The notes under the pieces are model-generated. The model searched no databases and was not told the DNA's origin. It saw nothing but the letters and a program-made list of their open reading frames with translations. A stretch of DNA of 64,000 nt from Fragum whitleyi (Eukaryota > Mollusca > Bivalvia > Cardiida > Cardiidae): the NCBI GenBank assembly GCA_948146395.1, contig OX411547.1, positions 29,740,614-29,804,613 of the forward strand, written 5' to 3'. Shown in pieces: positions 12,801-27,800 of the stretch; position 1 is the stretch's first letter, and each line of letters opens with the position of its first letter. A program made the position numbers and the translations under genes.

Positions 12801-15800
12801 GGCAAGGCGTGGCTTATTTTGAGCCCAAAATGTTTGAACAACATCTCCTGTACCACTGGGCCGATTTTTTTAATTTACTTTACCAAAAAGTTCTATTGGT
12901 GACCCTTTTCAAAAAATTTTCGCAAAATTGTTATTGGCCCGTAAATATGGGTGCGGCAGGGCCAGGTTTATTTTGAGCCCAAAATCTTTGAAATTTATCT
13001 CCTCCTGAACCACTAGGCTGATTTTAATGAATTTTTACCAGAATGTTCTTAGGTGTCCCTTTTCAAACATTGTTTATGCAATTATGATTTGGTAATAAGT
13101 ATTGGGGCGGCGGGGAAGGGCAGGGCTTATTTTGAGTCTCCTCAGTAGTGAATGGTTGGGCATCTCCTCTTATACATTTGGGCAAATGTGAATGAAACTT
13201 TGCAAGAAAATAACTAGGATAAGATCCACAGGACCAATAAAGCTCGGGTGAGCAGTTTAGGTTTAGGGCCATTCTGGCCCTCTTGTTTTAAAATATTTAT
13301 TCCCCCTTGAGAGTGAGTCAGATATTCAACAAACGGCAATAACTAAAAAATATGAAATTTAAGGTTTTAGTTTGTTTGTACTGCTTCTGTGACCATATTA
13401 TCAGCCACTAGATAAAGATTCGTTACTCTGATAATGAATTAATTGGAATTTTCCAACATTGACAATAATTTGCTTCTGGTCTGTCCAGCACTCACATACA
13501 TAAATTGTTTGTATCAATTAACCCTTTGCTGTTTAATCCCTGCTTTTTATGTGCCTGCCATTTTATGATTGAGAAAATATTGTGAAAAAACGAAGAAATT
13601 GCTTTTGACAAGCAATTTCTTCTTTTTCCACACTATTTTCTACCCTACAGAATGGTTATTTTTCAAATTAAATCCACTTTAAATTTTTGTCTGCAAAACC
13701 TTTGAATTTGGACAGGTCAAAGTTTTGTAAAACAGGAAAGGGTTAAACTACACAAGATCCAGACTACTATTGAAAGTCAAATTTTGAAGGTGTTAATAAG
13801 AGGAGGGTATATTGGTTCACAATAGCACTTGTGGGTGGTATTAGTCAACTTTTGCAACCGATCTAGTTTGTCAATAGTTTAAGCATTATGATTAGAAATA
13901 CTTAAAAATCCTATTTGATATCTCTGCCAATTTTCAGGCCAAAGAACCAATTTCGCAAATCAAACAGACAAGGTCCTATGGTCATGCCAAAAGGAAAAGT
14001 GGAACTGAAAAAGACTCCACGTGGCCAAGAACTGGCAAAAGAACTTGGTAAAAGTCTGAAATTCAAGTTTGGCGGGACAACAATTTGTCCGGCAAAAGAA
14101 GATGGAGGGATGACACAAGTCAAATATGTAGAAGAACATAAAACTCTTATTGCCTACTTTAGGGTAAGTGTATTTATTATACCTCCCACCTACGAAGTAG
14201 AGTGGGTATATTGGTTTCACCTTGTCTGCCTGTCCAACTGTCTGTCCATCTGTCCGTAGACCTTTTTGTTTACTGACTCTTACTCGCAAACCAAGTGACC
14301 TAGAATCATGAAACTTCATACAAAGGCTGCTTATGATCCAAGGAAGTGCCCTTTTATTTTATGGTTACATAGGTCAAAGCTCAAGGTCATAGTCAGTCTT
14401 TGTTCAAATTTCGTTTCCGGACTCTAACTCGAGAACCAAACAATCTAGAATCATGAAACTTCATGCAAATACTGCTTATGACCTTAATATTTGTTACAAA
14501 CACATCCTACACTAAAAGCACTTTCATTTTGACAAATGGGTGGTGGTGGGGGGGGGGGGGGGGTTATAAGTCCGCTTTGCAACAGTTCTAGTTAATATTT
14601 GTTTTATTGGGGGAATCAGCTTGTCTATCAGTCAGTAAGTCTGTCCATCTGTAGTTTTTTGTGTCTACTCAAGTTTTCAGCAACTAAAAGATTGATTCAT
14701 TCATATGATCGGTACCAAGCATTTATTTGCCTATCATTTTTTTGTATGTTCCATTGACTTTTGACAGATCTCTTCACCCTTCATCTGAAGGTTATTCAAG
14801 GATTAAGAGATGAATTGAGATGAATTGAATGACATTCAAGGAGAGATGATTTAAGCTGGTTTGACTTCTTCTTGACTACTTTCACTTGAACAGTTTGAAC
14901 TCATCATGAGATGTTAGCTTTTCATGAAAGAATATTTTCTTTCTGTCTTTTTGTAGGGAAAGTAAAATTTACACAAGTTTTTCTGCCTTGAAGGTGGACA
15001 TATATTGGCATCATCATCTCTGCATGCCAGTTCATTTGTGTATAGATCATCAGAGATACAGAAAGAGATATTTTGGGGGGATTTAAGATTAAAGTATTTC
15101 AAAAATTTGTGCACAACCCCTATGTTGTTGGTACTCATATGAAATTGCTAAGAGGATTCAAGTGAGTACCCACAATATGGGAATCCATTGAGAAATTAAG
15201 ATTTTAGAATGGCTTTACCCCCTGTTAACTGTACCTCTGATCCTTCAATTAATACTGCCACATATTATGAACCCAACTTCATTATTCTTGTATTTTCATG
15301 AAACTTTCACAGAATTTTTCTCATTATGTCACCTTTCATATCATATCATGGTGTGGTGATATTTGGTAAAATTTTCCTTAGACGTGTATCTTGTAACTAG
15401 GCAATCTTGTTTTTCATTTACAGGCATCACTACTTGATCTGATTGACAAGCTCAACAGTGCAGAACCATTCTATGTCAGGTAAAACAAGGCTATTTCAAA
15501 CATATGAGCTTCTTATCTACTATTACTGTTGTATTCTGTCATTCAAAAGGGGTATTTTTCAAAACTCAATGGGAGACTTTTGTGTGTTATCTCCCTTGTT
15601 TTCCTGTGGATTAAATCAAAGGTGTTTTAAATTTGTTAGTGGTCCTTTTAGAAATTTCCCTTGGATTTTATCCATGGTTTCTATGGGGAAGTTGCAAATT
15701 TATTTCTTGTAAATGCAAAATACTTATTCATGCAATTTGTATTAATCTTTAAGTTTAGAATAGTAAAGTAGAAAATTAATATTTATTTTACATCAAACGT

Positions 15801-18800
15801 ATCTTATAAATTGTGCAATATTTGATTTAAAGCTTATCTTTAAATCTTATAGTGCAAAGGAAATAAGGTTAAAACCCAAGGAAACCACTGATTTGGACCC
15901 TTCCTCCTTCGAGAGTCTTTCAAGGGAGTTAACCTATCGATATCCCTCATTGTTAACATCATGTACTTGAAAAACAAATGAAAAGACGGTTTACAGGAAA
16001 CCCAAGGTAATATTGTATAATCACAAGCTAAATATTTGGTGATATTTGTGTTCATTTATTTCCACGTGCTTCGAGCTGAGAAGTTTTGAAGAGTCTTTAC
16101 TAAAGTGAAACACTAATATTGACATTTGTTCTTAGTTTTTATATAACACATTAATTAAGTCATATATTCTTTATTTGCATGTTCAATCAGTTGCAAAGAT
16201 AAGCAAAAATAGAATTCTTGGTGAAAAAAATCCTTTTTACAGTTTAAAATTTTTTGGCAAATCTAAAAAATGTGGAATTTTTTTAATCATGATAACCTGC
16301 ACCGTATTTTTTATGATAAGAAATTAATTATTGATAGTTCAGCGCAAAACAGTTGTAACTGCCTTTATATATTTATAGGCAATTACAACTTTGTTTTGCT
16401 GAGCCTTGGATAAGTGTTAAAAATATCTCAAATAAACCTTACAGATGTCTAAAACCAAACATGGCCTTACACCCGGACAATTTTGATGATACAATAGTGA
16501 TCAACCAACTGCACTATAATGGAATTACTCAAATTGCTAAGATCAGGAAGATGGGCTTTGCAGTCAGGGTTGGTTACAAAGAGTTTGTCAGAAAGTAAGT
16601 AGTGCATCATACACTAAATCTTCAATCACAGGATCTCATTGGTTTGATCTCTGGAAGCAGCACATATCGATTACTCAGTGCAAAACAGTTGTAACTCCCT
16701 ATAAACATTTAGGCCCAATTGCATAACAAAAGTTTAATTGTAAACTAGAGGTTAACCATATGTATATGACAGTTTACCTCAAGTTTACCAATAAACTTTG
16801 TCATGCAATCAGGCCTTAGAGAGTTACAACTGTTTTGCTCTGAGCAATGGATATAATTCTTTTCAAAATTTGTCTGCATCTAAAGGGTGGGTAATCATAG
16901 GCCTATGTGGGATAGCAGATGGAGGCTAGGAAAAGATGTTATGGTAGTTCTTGTGTGAGAAATATCAGGAATCCATTGTTAAGTGCTCCATCTGCCACAA
17001 TATGACAAAAAAAATTGAACAGTGTCGTAAAGATTAATCAAACAATACAAACAAAATTTTACTGTTTATGCATTGGACTTGTGTTTTAGTGTATAAGTAA
17101 AATTTGAATTATGGTACCATATATAACTTAAAGGGCTCAAGATTAATTATTTTTTTTCATTCTCAAAAATGAATTCACCCGATTTGATTTTAATTTAAGG
17201 ATAAATATGTATGAAATACCATGCCAAGTGCAGGAAAATGAAAAATGTTTGTAGGTAAATTGAGGATGATTGTGTTCCAAAATTTGGCTTTCATATTGAC
17301 AAATTAATTACATTTGATATTGCTCAAACAACCACCTCTTTTAAGCGACCATTATTTTTAAGAGACAAACAAAAAAAAGGCCCTTCACCATAGGCAAAAT
17401 CCCAGAAAAATGGACATTACTTAACAAAAAATGTTTAGTATTGAATCTTTTCCTGTTAGAGCCCATTAGAATCGTCCTAAGTAATATGAGACAATTCAAT
17501 GGGGTTAATTGAACATCATAGGATTCAGTATGACTTATGCAACAATCTTAATATACTATCATAATGACCTGTATTATTTATCATGAACTATTGTAGGTAA
17601 CCATTCCCATTTAGCAACTGCTTTCTAGTGGCCCAATAAGCAGTCTCTAAACACAAGTTTACAGATTGATCTGGAATGCTGTCTTGTTAGAAAGTTCAAA
17701 TGAACAATTCTAAATATTTACACATATTTTTTTCTGTTAAAGGTATAAAAGTTTATTGAGAACATACAGAAAGACAGACAAAGACTCAGACACAACAAGG
17801 GCCATACTGTTACAACTCCCTGCTGATTACCATAGGGACTTTCGGCTCGGTAAAACAAAGGTGAGTAGGCTTTCTTTTCTGTAAATATAATAAATCTTGT
17901 ATTTAGCAACCATCTAAGGTACGAACCAAATTAAATTATTATACCCCCACCTACGAAGTAGAAGTAGGTTTATTGGTTTCACCATGTCTGTCTGTCTGTC
18001 CATATGCCCGTCCATCTGTCTGTCCGTTCATCCGTCCGTCCGTAGACCTTTTCATTTCAGGACTCTACCTTAGGAACCAAGTGACCTACAATCATGAAAC
18101 TTTATACAAATGTTCCTTATGACCCAAAGAAGTGCCCTATTGTTTTTGGGTCACATAGGTCAAAGGTCAAGGTCACAGTCAGCCTTTGTTCAATATTCAT
18201 ATCCGGACTCTAACTGGAGAACCAAGTGATCTACAATCATGAAACTTGGTACATATGTTTCTCATGACTCAAGGAAGTGCTTGTTTTTGGGTCACATAGG
18301 TCAAAGGTCAAGGTCACAGTTAATTTTTGTCAATTTACCTTTCCGGACTCTACCTCAAGAACCAAGCGCCCTAGAATCATGAAACTTTATGCAAATGTTG
18401 CTTATGATGCAAGGAAGTGCCATATTGATTTTCAGTCACATAGGTCAAAGGTCAAGGTCACAGTCGATTTTTGTTCAATTTTCTTTTCTGGACTCTAATT
18501 AAAAAAAATCAAGAACCAAGGGCCCTAGAATCATGAAACTTTATGCAAATGTTGCTTTCGACTCAATGAAGTGCCCTATTGATTTTGGGTCACATAGGTC
18601 TAAGGTCAAGGTCACAGTCAATCTTTTTTTTTCAATTTTCCTTTCTTGACTCTTACTCAAGAACTAGCTACCTAGAATCATGAAACTTCATGCAAATGTT
18701 GCATATGACCTCAATATTTGTTACAAACACATCATTCACTGATAGCACTTGCATTCTGACAAAGTGCTTGTGGGGGGTATAAGTCGGCTCTGTGACAGTT

Positions 18801-21800
18801 CTAGTTTAAGAACAGAATTACTAAATGAATGATAGTCTTTTTGCATCTGAAATCATGAGTCTGATTTAAAATAATAATTTTATGAAAGCTTTTGTTGTTC
18901 TTGTTCATGTTTATTCCAACGGTCTCGCCAATGCTAATATACATAAAAAGATGTTAAAGTTTCTTAAAGTTAATAGATAGTACTTCAAGGTAGAACAATC
19001 TGCCTTCCAACAGAATACCTTCACAATGTCTAAGAAGACATATAGGATCTGTCAGGGGGCTTTAATTGAGACAAGCTTTACTTAACCAAGTTTAGACTAA
19101 AAATTTTATTAAGCCTGCCTTGGCAAGATTTATAACTTTTCTATTCTCAATGAGGTTAAGATCAGTCTGTCTCAAACAAAATGGAGTAACAGATTCTTTT
19201 TCTCACATCAAGAACCTATTGTATGTTAAAAACCAATTTCGAACACTCTGAGGACGCGAAAAATGTGCCTTTTATGACATTGTAATGGGGTCATTTATTT
19301 AAGATTATTATCTTACACATATGTTAGATAGGATATCTCTGAAGACTGTTCGTTATAGAAGACAATGTTGACTATGTTAGAAAATATGAGTCTGTACTAA
19401 ATTCCAACAATATTAATTATACAGTTTCTTGCCTGGGTATATGACAATTTATTCCCAGCTGGAAAAAATGATGTCACCCGAGGCGTAGGCTAGGGTTGAC
19501 ATCATTTTTACTGCCGGGAATAAATTGTCTTATACCCAGGCAAGAAACCGTATTACAAATTTATTATACTTCAAATTTTTTGGGCTAAATGTCTGTCTTT
19601 TGCCTATTTAAGGCGTTGGTATTAACCAATTTCTTTTAAACCACCAATATCACTTAATTCGCCCCTATGAAAAGTAAACATGTACAAAGTGACGTCATAT
19701 ATAGTTGTGACATAACACTGACTTTGCCTTTTTCACATGTTTGAAATTGTTGTAAATTTCACACACTGGCTCATTTTTTAGGGAAATGAATATTGTAGAA
19801 AAAGACTATTTTCATAATGTTTTAAGCTCACCTGGGCATATGTGCTAAAGGTGAGATATTGTGATCTGTCATCGGTCTTTCTGACCATCAACAATTTCTT
19901 CAAACATCTCCTCATCCTGAATCGCTCAGATGATCTGATTGAAACTTGGCAGGGATGTTTCTTGGGTGAAGCTCTACCAAGAGAGTTTAAATCATTTAAA
20001 AAAAATATGTTTGCCATGGAAACTGAAAGGCCAAAAATTAAGAAAATCTTAGAAAAAGCTCAACTTCTCTGAAACCACTGGACCAATATGGCTGAAACTT
20101 GGCAGGGATGTTGCTTGGGTGAAGCTCTACTGGATTGCGTAGATAATTTTTTGTTTAAATTTTTTGTTGATTTTTGACAGGTGAGTGATTTGGGACAATT
20201 ATAGTACTCTTTTTCTTTAATGTTTAATGGCATAATTGCAGGTTTTCATGACACATGAAGTTGACTCCTTTCTCGGAAAGTTCTTGATTGTCCGTAAAAA
20301 AGCAGAAGATAGAATTATACGGTCTTTGGCTCCCCATATCATGGCAAAAGTAGAAACCATTCGCGAGCGAAAGAGAAGACAAGAAATTGAGCGTCAGAAA
20401 AAACTGGCAGAAGAAAGAAGGAGGGCTGAGGAGGAAGAAAGAAGAAGGGCAGAGGAGAATATTGACGAAGTAGATCTGCGTAAATCTACGAATTTCAGAT
20501 CAACACTTGGGGCATCAAGAAAAAGAGTATCTTTTCCAGTAAGAATGATTATGCATTTCCTGGCTACAGGGCTATGTTTTCATATCCCTTGTATAAAATT
20601 ACACTAACAAATTTATGGAGTAACATGCTCTCTAACTGTTTCTGATTTAGATAATGAGTAAAAGGTCGAAAAAATTGTAGGAAAATATTAAGGTAATAGT
20701 ATATTTATTAATTGTCTTATTTTGGGGGGGTTGGTAAAAAAAAAATGCAAGTGCCTTTGAAATTTATAGTTACCTACAAAGGTCTATGCACTTACTCCTG
20801 CATTTGCTTTTCACAGCGGATAATTACCTGACACAAATTATTGGATATCTTTTTAATAATTATGTAAATACTTGACCGATTTAAAAATGATTGGAGTAGA
20901 GAAGGAGGAAAAATGCCAGGAAATAGCTGGATGTGGAAGATTTGGAAAACATGCAGATAAAAAAGTTATTGACATCAAAGTAAGTTTTAAGTTGGTCGTC
21001 AATAACTTTTTTATCAGCGGGCTTTCTAAAAGATCTGCCATATCCAGCGAATTCCTGACATTTTTTTCAACTCTGCTTCAAACAGAATTCATGACATTTT
21101 TTCACCTCTGCTTCAAACAGAATTCAAATTGGACATACGTTGACAGAATTATTGACAATTTTCTGAAATGTGACCCGTCACACAAAAAGGGACCATCTAG
21201 GTAGTGCTTAGAGTGTCGACTCTGCCCAGTGCAGACTGCCCAGACTGACTAGGGTTGATTCTTTTCCCACTTAGCTTATTTTCTGAATCTAGAATGGATA
21301 ATCTACCTTCCAGTGAAAGAATTTTTGAAATGCGACTTCTGGTTGATCTATGCTGGACCAAATATCTTTTTTCAAATATTTTTTTAACAGAGTTTCCAGA
21401 TGGTCCCTTTTCGCATGACGGGTCCCAATTTGTTGTGTCATGTGATTTTCCGCTGTGTCTTCGAGATAAATGCTCTCACATTAATTGTATTTGCGAGAAT
21501 CTAATCTGCAATGTCTTTGATTCATGAGAATTTGCTGGAAACGCAAGGCACAAAGTCAGACAAGACCATAATAAACTTATGTCTATACAATATATAGGCA
21601 CTTACTATCTATAGAATACATAGGCATTAATATACAGTCGTGACGCGCTAATCCGGACACTTCGGTTTCCTACGAGTATGTCCGGAGTAACCATTTTTCC
21701 GGATAAACAATTTTTCATTACAATCCGAACCTAGTTTCGTCCGCCATTTTGACACTATGTTGTTGTTGTTTCAGGTTTGCGGTGCGTCGTTAGAAGTACT

Positions 21801-24800
21801 AATATGTGTAATTTGGTGAATCCCGAGAATGCATACAGCAGAAGATAACGCATTTTGCAATGTACTGTACATGTTTATAAAATGGAAAAAAATTATATTT
21901 ATAATAATAAAAACGTGATAAATATATATTTCATAACATGCATCACGTTTCTCTTGTCCTTTTTTTTTTTTGGCTTGTTATGATATTTTGAGAGAAATTG
22001 ACTTTCAAAAAATCATTTTGCAGAACAAGCCATTTAAAGGCCCTTAGAAGGGCCATTTCGTTAAAATGCTTTTGAGCGTTATTCTTGTTCTTGACAATCT
22101 TCGAAAAAAAAATCCGTTGTCAGAAAACAAGATTTGTGGCCCTGAGAAGGGCCGTTTTATATTTACAGACAGTTTTGAAGGACATACTTTCGGGACTGAG
22201 GTTTTGACTTATTTTGACAATTGTGACGGAAATAGCTTTCGAGCGTCGTATTAAGCAACATTCTCTGGTGTGGCCTTTTGAACAAAGGCCAATTTTATGG
22301 ACAATTTCAGGGTAGGCTTTCGGGACCAACGATTGGACTTATCTTTGATAATTTGGAAATGAGTTTCTTTCCCGAGTTGTATGTAACGATAAGAGCAAAC
22401 TTTCATTCAGATGTCAATTTTAAAGGACGACATTTCGGGCATTTGGTGGTCCTGAAAAGGACTGTTTTCGAAGTTTCGTATGTCTCTGGCGTTCACTTGG
22501 AAAAGAAGTCGAAGTCTTCGTCGGCGATGCTGAAACTTCAACTTTTCGTTTTTTGGTCGTCGGCGTTGACATTTTTAGTTGAGTGTTAGCTCTGTATGTT
22601 CGATCGATAGATGATCAGGAAATGATTTGAAAATGATAGCGATTATAATTTCTCAATTAATTTTAAAATCAACGGGAAGTATTGTTCTTCGAAGTAAAGA
22701 TCAGTCTTAAGAGTAAGTAGCATAAAAGGTGTTGACACACGTGGGTGGAACACTAAATGTCACGTTGTGATCTCGACACACTTTCCTAATTAAATTATTT
22801 GTAAGGTGCGAAAATCGTCTGTACTAAAGTATCTCCGTATTAAATGTTTATCAACACGTGTCAATCAGTCAGTTGTGACGATAAACGCGCTAATCCTTTT
22901 ACAATGAGACGCGACAGAAAGTAATTACAACCCTTTGAACTGGACAATCAACCCTTAATCCGGATTACATAGACAATTTTATGTACAATTTTGATATTCC
23001 GTTCCCGATTTTTAATTCCGGTTCCGGAACGCGAGTTTCCGGATTAAAGTGTACAATTTATGAGTGAAATATTCGTTCCTGTGAATTCTTTTCCGGATCT
23101 TGAATATTCCGGATTATTGCCGTCCGTATTAACGCGTCACGACTGTATATACAATATAAAGTCTTTTCTGTCTATATAATATAAAGGTACTTACCTTGTT
23201 TTTGTATTGAACCTTGTTTTCAGCTGAGCTCTTTTCAGAGTAGTTCTGAGGAATTGCTATAGCCTGTTCATTGTCATTTTCATTATAGGACAACTTTGAT
23301 ATTTTGTGATAAATCTTTAATGACTTAAGACACTCGCTGAAATCATGATATACACTCCTCAAAACTCCTACCCGGCCACTTGTCTTTTTGGTCATATGTT
23401 ACAAATGCTGCATGATTTCATCCCGTTTTTGCTATTTGAATGCAGCCAAATCATTCATGAAGTCAACAAGACTAAAATCAGTGAAATAGTTCAACAAGAA
23501 ATGTTTAAAAATCAAACGAAAATAGGAGTACCCTCTTTCAAAGTTAACATAGGTGGGTGGGGTATTTTTGATATTTTTTGTTAGGATAAGAATTGTGTTC
23601 AAAGTTGTGGCATTTCTTATTATTTTTAGATGTCCTCAGACCTTGTACCACTGATATTAGTACAAAAAATTGATAGGATTTGCGTTTTTGATTTGTCGAA
23701 AAATTCAAATTTGGTGAAAAATTGTCATTTTTGTGACTTTTGAATTTGAGGGTACATGCATTTAACTCCGTCTTTAGGACTTACTAATGCATGATTTTAC
23801 AAAACAGTCAGATAGGGTGATGAATGAATGGCCACTCTTCTGAAAGACAAAGATGACATATCAAAATAAAAGAGAAATATGTATGAAAAATGGAGAAAGG
23901 TAAGGTGGCCGCTTTGAACTTTTGAGTAGTGTATGTATGTATTTTCACTTTGTAAAGATTTTGTTTTGTTTGTATGAATTGCATTTAATGCCACTTTTAA
24001 CAATTTTCACTAACAAAAGAGCAAGGAAGACTATCTTAAAGAACAAAATCTGGGCTCAACTGAGAATTTTCTCAAATTTTAAATTTGAGTAAATATATGA
24101 AAAAAAAATATAACATTAATGAGTTGCTATTCATAACAACTTATTTTTATTATCTTGCATGTTAATACATGAAAATGAGTATTAGAACAGAATTAAGGTT
24201 TTAATCTCAAATTGAATCTCAAATTCGAGAAAATTTTGAATTGAGATTGAGAAAAGTTTTATAACCTCAGGCCCTGAACTCACTTCTTTTGAATCAGGAT
24301 CCTTTGTATATGCTCCCTCATAGATCTAGAATGTGGTTTCGGCCCTGTCTGTGCTGTAGTTACTCATTTCGCCCCTTAGTTTGTCAAAAAGCTTCAACAT
24401 TGGTCATTACTTTTGATTGTTAGGTGATATAGCCTTCATATTTTAAATGATACTGCTTGATACAGACTGTCGGTACAAACTTCAAGGTCAAGGTCATTTT
24501 TAAAGGTAAAAAATGTGGAAAATTTATACTTTAACATTGGCTGTTCTTAAGATATTCATGTTGTATCAAACCACTATTTCTAAAACATAGCAGTTGCTGG
24601 GTCATTGGTGTTTAGCAAATACATCAGGGCCTGAGATTATAAAACTTTTCTCATTCTCAATTCAAAATTTTCTCAAATTTCAATTTGCGATACAACTTAT
24701 TAATACATGTATTATCTTTATCATACATTTATTTGAATTTAAAATTTGAGAAATTTCTCAGTCGAGCCTGAGAAAAGTTTTATAACCTCAGGCCCTGGTC

Positions 24801-27800
24801 TTCTTTAATTAATTATCCCCTATCAAGAACAGTCAAGTACATCATCCTGCCCTGCGTTAAGGATGACCAAACAGTGCAAACTGTTTGCCGTTTATACCCT
24901 GCTTTGCATGATCACTTGTGTGCAAAGTGGGGTACAATTGGCAAACAGTTTGTACTGTTTCATCATCCTAAATGCATATCTGTTCAATGGTTTTGTTATA
25001 TTTTATAGGAACCAGATAGTGACAGTGAGAGAGAAGATTATGATGTTGTTCCACCACCATATCAACAGGTATAAATAGACAATAATCATTTGTTTCAGTG
25101 TAAGATCAAGTTATGTTTCATTGAGTGAATGACAAAAGCTATATTTTCACAAGTGGCAGGGCCACGAGTGAAAATAAAGCTTTTGTTGTTCAAAAACTGA
25201 AATATTGATAATTGATTAAGTTACTAAAAAGGCAAACAATAATTCTATTTCTTTAATGCAAAAAAATGGGAGAAAATGTAAAAGTTTCAGGACAAGTTAT
25301 CCTAATGTGTGTCTTTTTTCGTGTGATTGCTATGCAATGTTTGTGATTGTACTTATTGGCCTTTGCTATGATAATGTCAGTTTAGGTGAATCAAATTAAA
25401 GCCAGGTATAAGTTTTTGATAACTCAATTGGTTAGGCGTAGAGTTTATCAAATGATATTCTATTGCTACTGCTAAGTAAAACTGATAAAAAGGAAATTGT
25501 TTGAATGGTTAATTGAGCCTTTGCGTTACATTCCCAACAATTTGACATTTTTATTAGGTACATCATTAAGAAGTGTAGAAAGCCACATACTGTAAATATA
25601 AAGTTACCTGATGGTCTACATATACTTTGAGACCTTATCTATCTACTAAATGCAAAGTGAAGACTCTGGTTAGACTGTGCGGATGCACAGGCTGGCCAGA
25701 AGCTTTGCTTTGTGCACATGTGAAATTGTTGGAAATGTCATGTACAGGCTCAATTTTGAGTGTTTTAGGAACCCACATTGATAGAATAGAAGCTTAGAAC
25801 TGTTGTCCATCTGGTAATCTATCTTCAAGGGGTCAGTTCAAAATTATTGCATGTGCCTATAGATATATAGGCATGTGCAATAGTTTGTATTTCCAAAATT
25901 AGGCCTTATCCATAAAACCTAATATTGCAAATTACAAAATGAAAAAAATAGTATCAAGATACTGTGTTCATTCTTAGTTATGGTGTTATTGATAGGGCTT
26001 TTCTAAATCCAAGATCAAGGCTTTGTGTAAAGGTCAAGATCATTGATCATTGTAAAACTTCTTCAAAACTTAGGGAAAAATACTTAACACTTTCATCACT
26101 TCTGCTTTATTCAAGATACAATCATATAATTCATTTTTGTGTGTCTGTGTGTGTGTGTGTGTGTTTTCAAAAAGGAGTATTTAAACCATTTAATTGTTTC
26201 ATATATATGTGGCAAAAATTAATTATTTCAAATCTGGTTAATGGCAGTGTCGAATTTTAATGTATTTTAATGAATCCCATGCTGGTTTTGACTATTCTTT
26301 TATTATATAAAAAAAAGTTTGAATGTAGTGGTTTCTCAATGTCCCCCATTCCAATTAATTTTGATTGTTTAAGAATAATGCTATGATACCTACATGAATT
26401 TAATTTTTGAGCATAAAGAAATCTGATGGTTTTGTACCTCCATAGAAAAAAAAAATTCCCATCATCTCTTAATAATTTCAGGAAGACCCGCTGCCAGGAA
26501 CATCAAGTGACCCTGTAAGTTGAAATTATGAAAGTATTTTATCACTTTCCTGTTTTACAAAATATTGGACCTGTCCAAATTCAAAGGTTTTGCAGACGAA
26601 AATTTAAAGTGGATTTAATTTGAAAAATAACCATTCAGTAGGGTAGAAAATAGTGTGGAAAAAGAAGAAATTGCTTGTCAGAAGCAATTTCTTCTTTTTT
26701 CACAATGTCTTCTCAATCATAAAATCACAGGCACGTAAAAAGCAGGGATTAAACAGCAAAGGGTTAAGTTCACATTGATGTGTCCAGGAATGAAAACTGA
26801 TGGAGGAGGGGTTAAATTTAAAAGATAAATTCTGAGGGTGAAACTTAATTCTTGCATGGAGTAAAGAAATATGATGATTATTTGCGATTAGGTTTAAAAT
26901 TTTAGCTCAAAGATACAGTGAAGATACCTTAGGGTACTGAATTTAGGCCTCTTAGCACCAGTACAACATATTAATCTGGAAAGAGAACCCATTGAGAAAA
27001 TAAAAATAGTCTTTTGTTTTTCTTAATAGAAATATTGTTGAAAAGAAGGGAATTACTTGTTACAAGATTTTATCTTAATTTCTTATAATGTTTTCTTAAG
27101 GGCTTAGAAAATTAAAGCATTATGATATTAGAATGGCTTAATTCATTTCATGAGGAGAAAAAAAAACAAACAAGAAAGAGTCCTTATTTTTCTCGATTGA
27201 AATATTGTAGAAAATAAAAGAAATTGCTTGCCTCAAGCAATTTCTTTATTTTCTTCAATGTTTTATTCTTGAAGGGCTTAGGAAATTAAAGCCTGGGAAT
27301 GGCTTAATAAATTACAGCTGAGGGATACAGTAAAGATACCCGAAGGTACCGAAGTGAGGCCCCCATCACCAGTACAACATATTGATCCAGAAAGAGAACT
27401 GGACGAGAAAAAACCCAAGAAAGAGGACAAAGATGCTGAGAAAAAGGAGAATGCCAAAAAGTAGGTAGAGAATGTGTAAATGACCGATCTATGCTGTCAA
27501 TCAAAACAATTTAATGACCAATCAAATAACAAATGATTATTTATTCCAGGCTTACATTGAGACTGTATTCAGAATATCACTAAGCAAATCAATTGATCCA
27601 CCTGCAATGTACATAGACTGACTATTTTGAAAATTACAGGAAAACATGGTATAAACTCAATAACATCAGTTTAAATGGCGTTTGCACTCAAAATTTTAAG
27701 AGAAAACATTGATGTCACAAACACTACTCGTTTTAATCAATGATGTGAAACTATTGAGTCCTTGATCAAATATACCCATCTCCCTTATATATATCCAAGG

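Noticed and set aside
13911..14319. Minus-strand frames of 70 and 119 residues opposite exon 7
   Set aside because: Antisense shadows of a well-supported exon and of a mobile element left end.
20872..21204. 110-residue frame in intron 11
   Set aside because: It runs through both arms of a long inverted repeat; no homology seen and no consistent phase to exons 11 or 12.
21255..22589. Frames of 90, 62 and 103 residues in and near the pogo-like element
   Set aside because: No DDE transposase or helix-turn-helix motif; they sit on short repeated palindromes.
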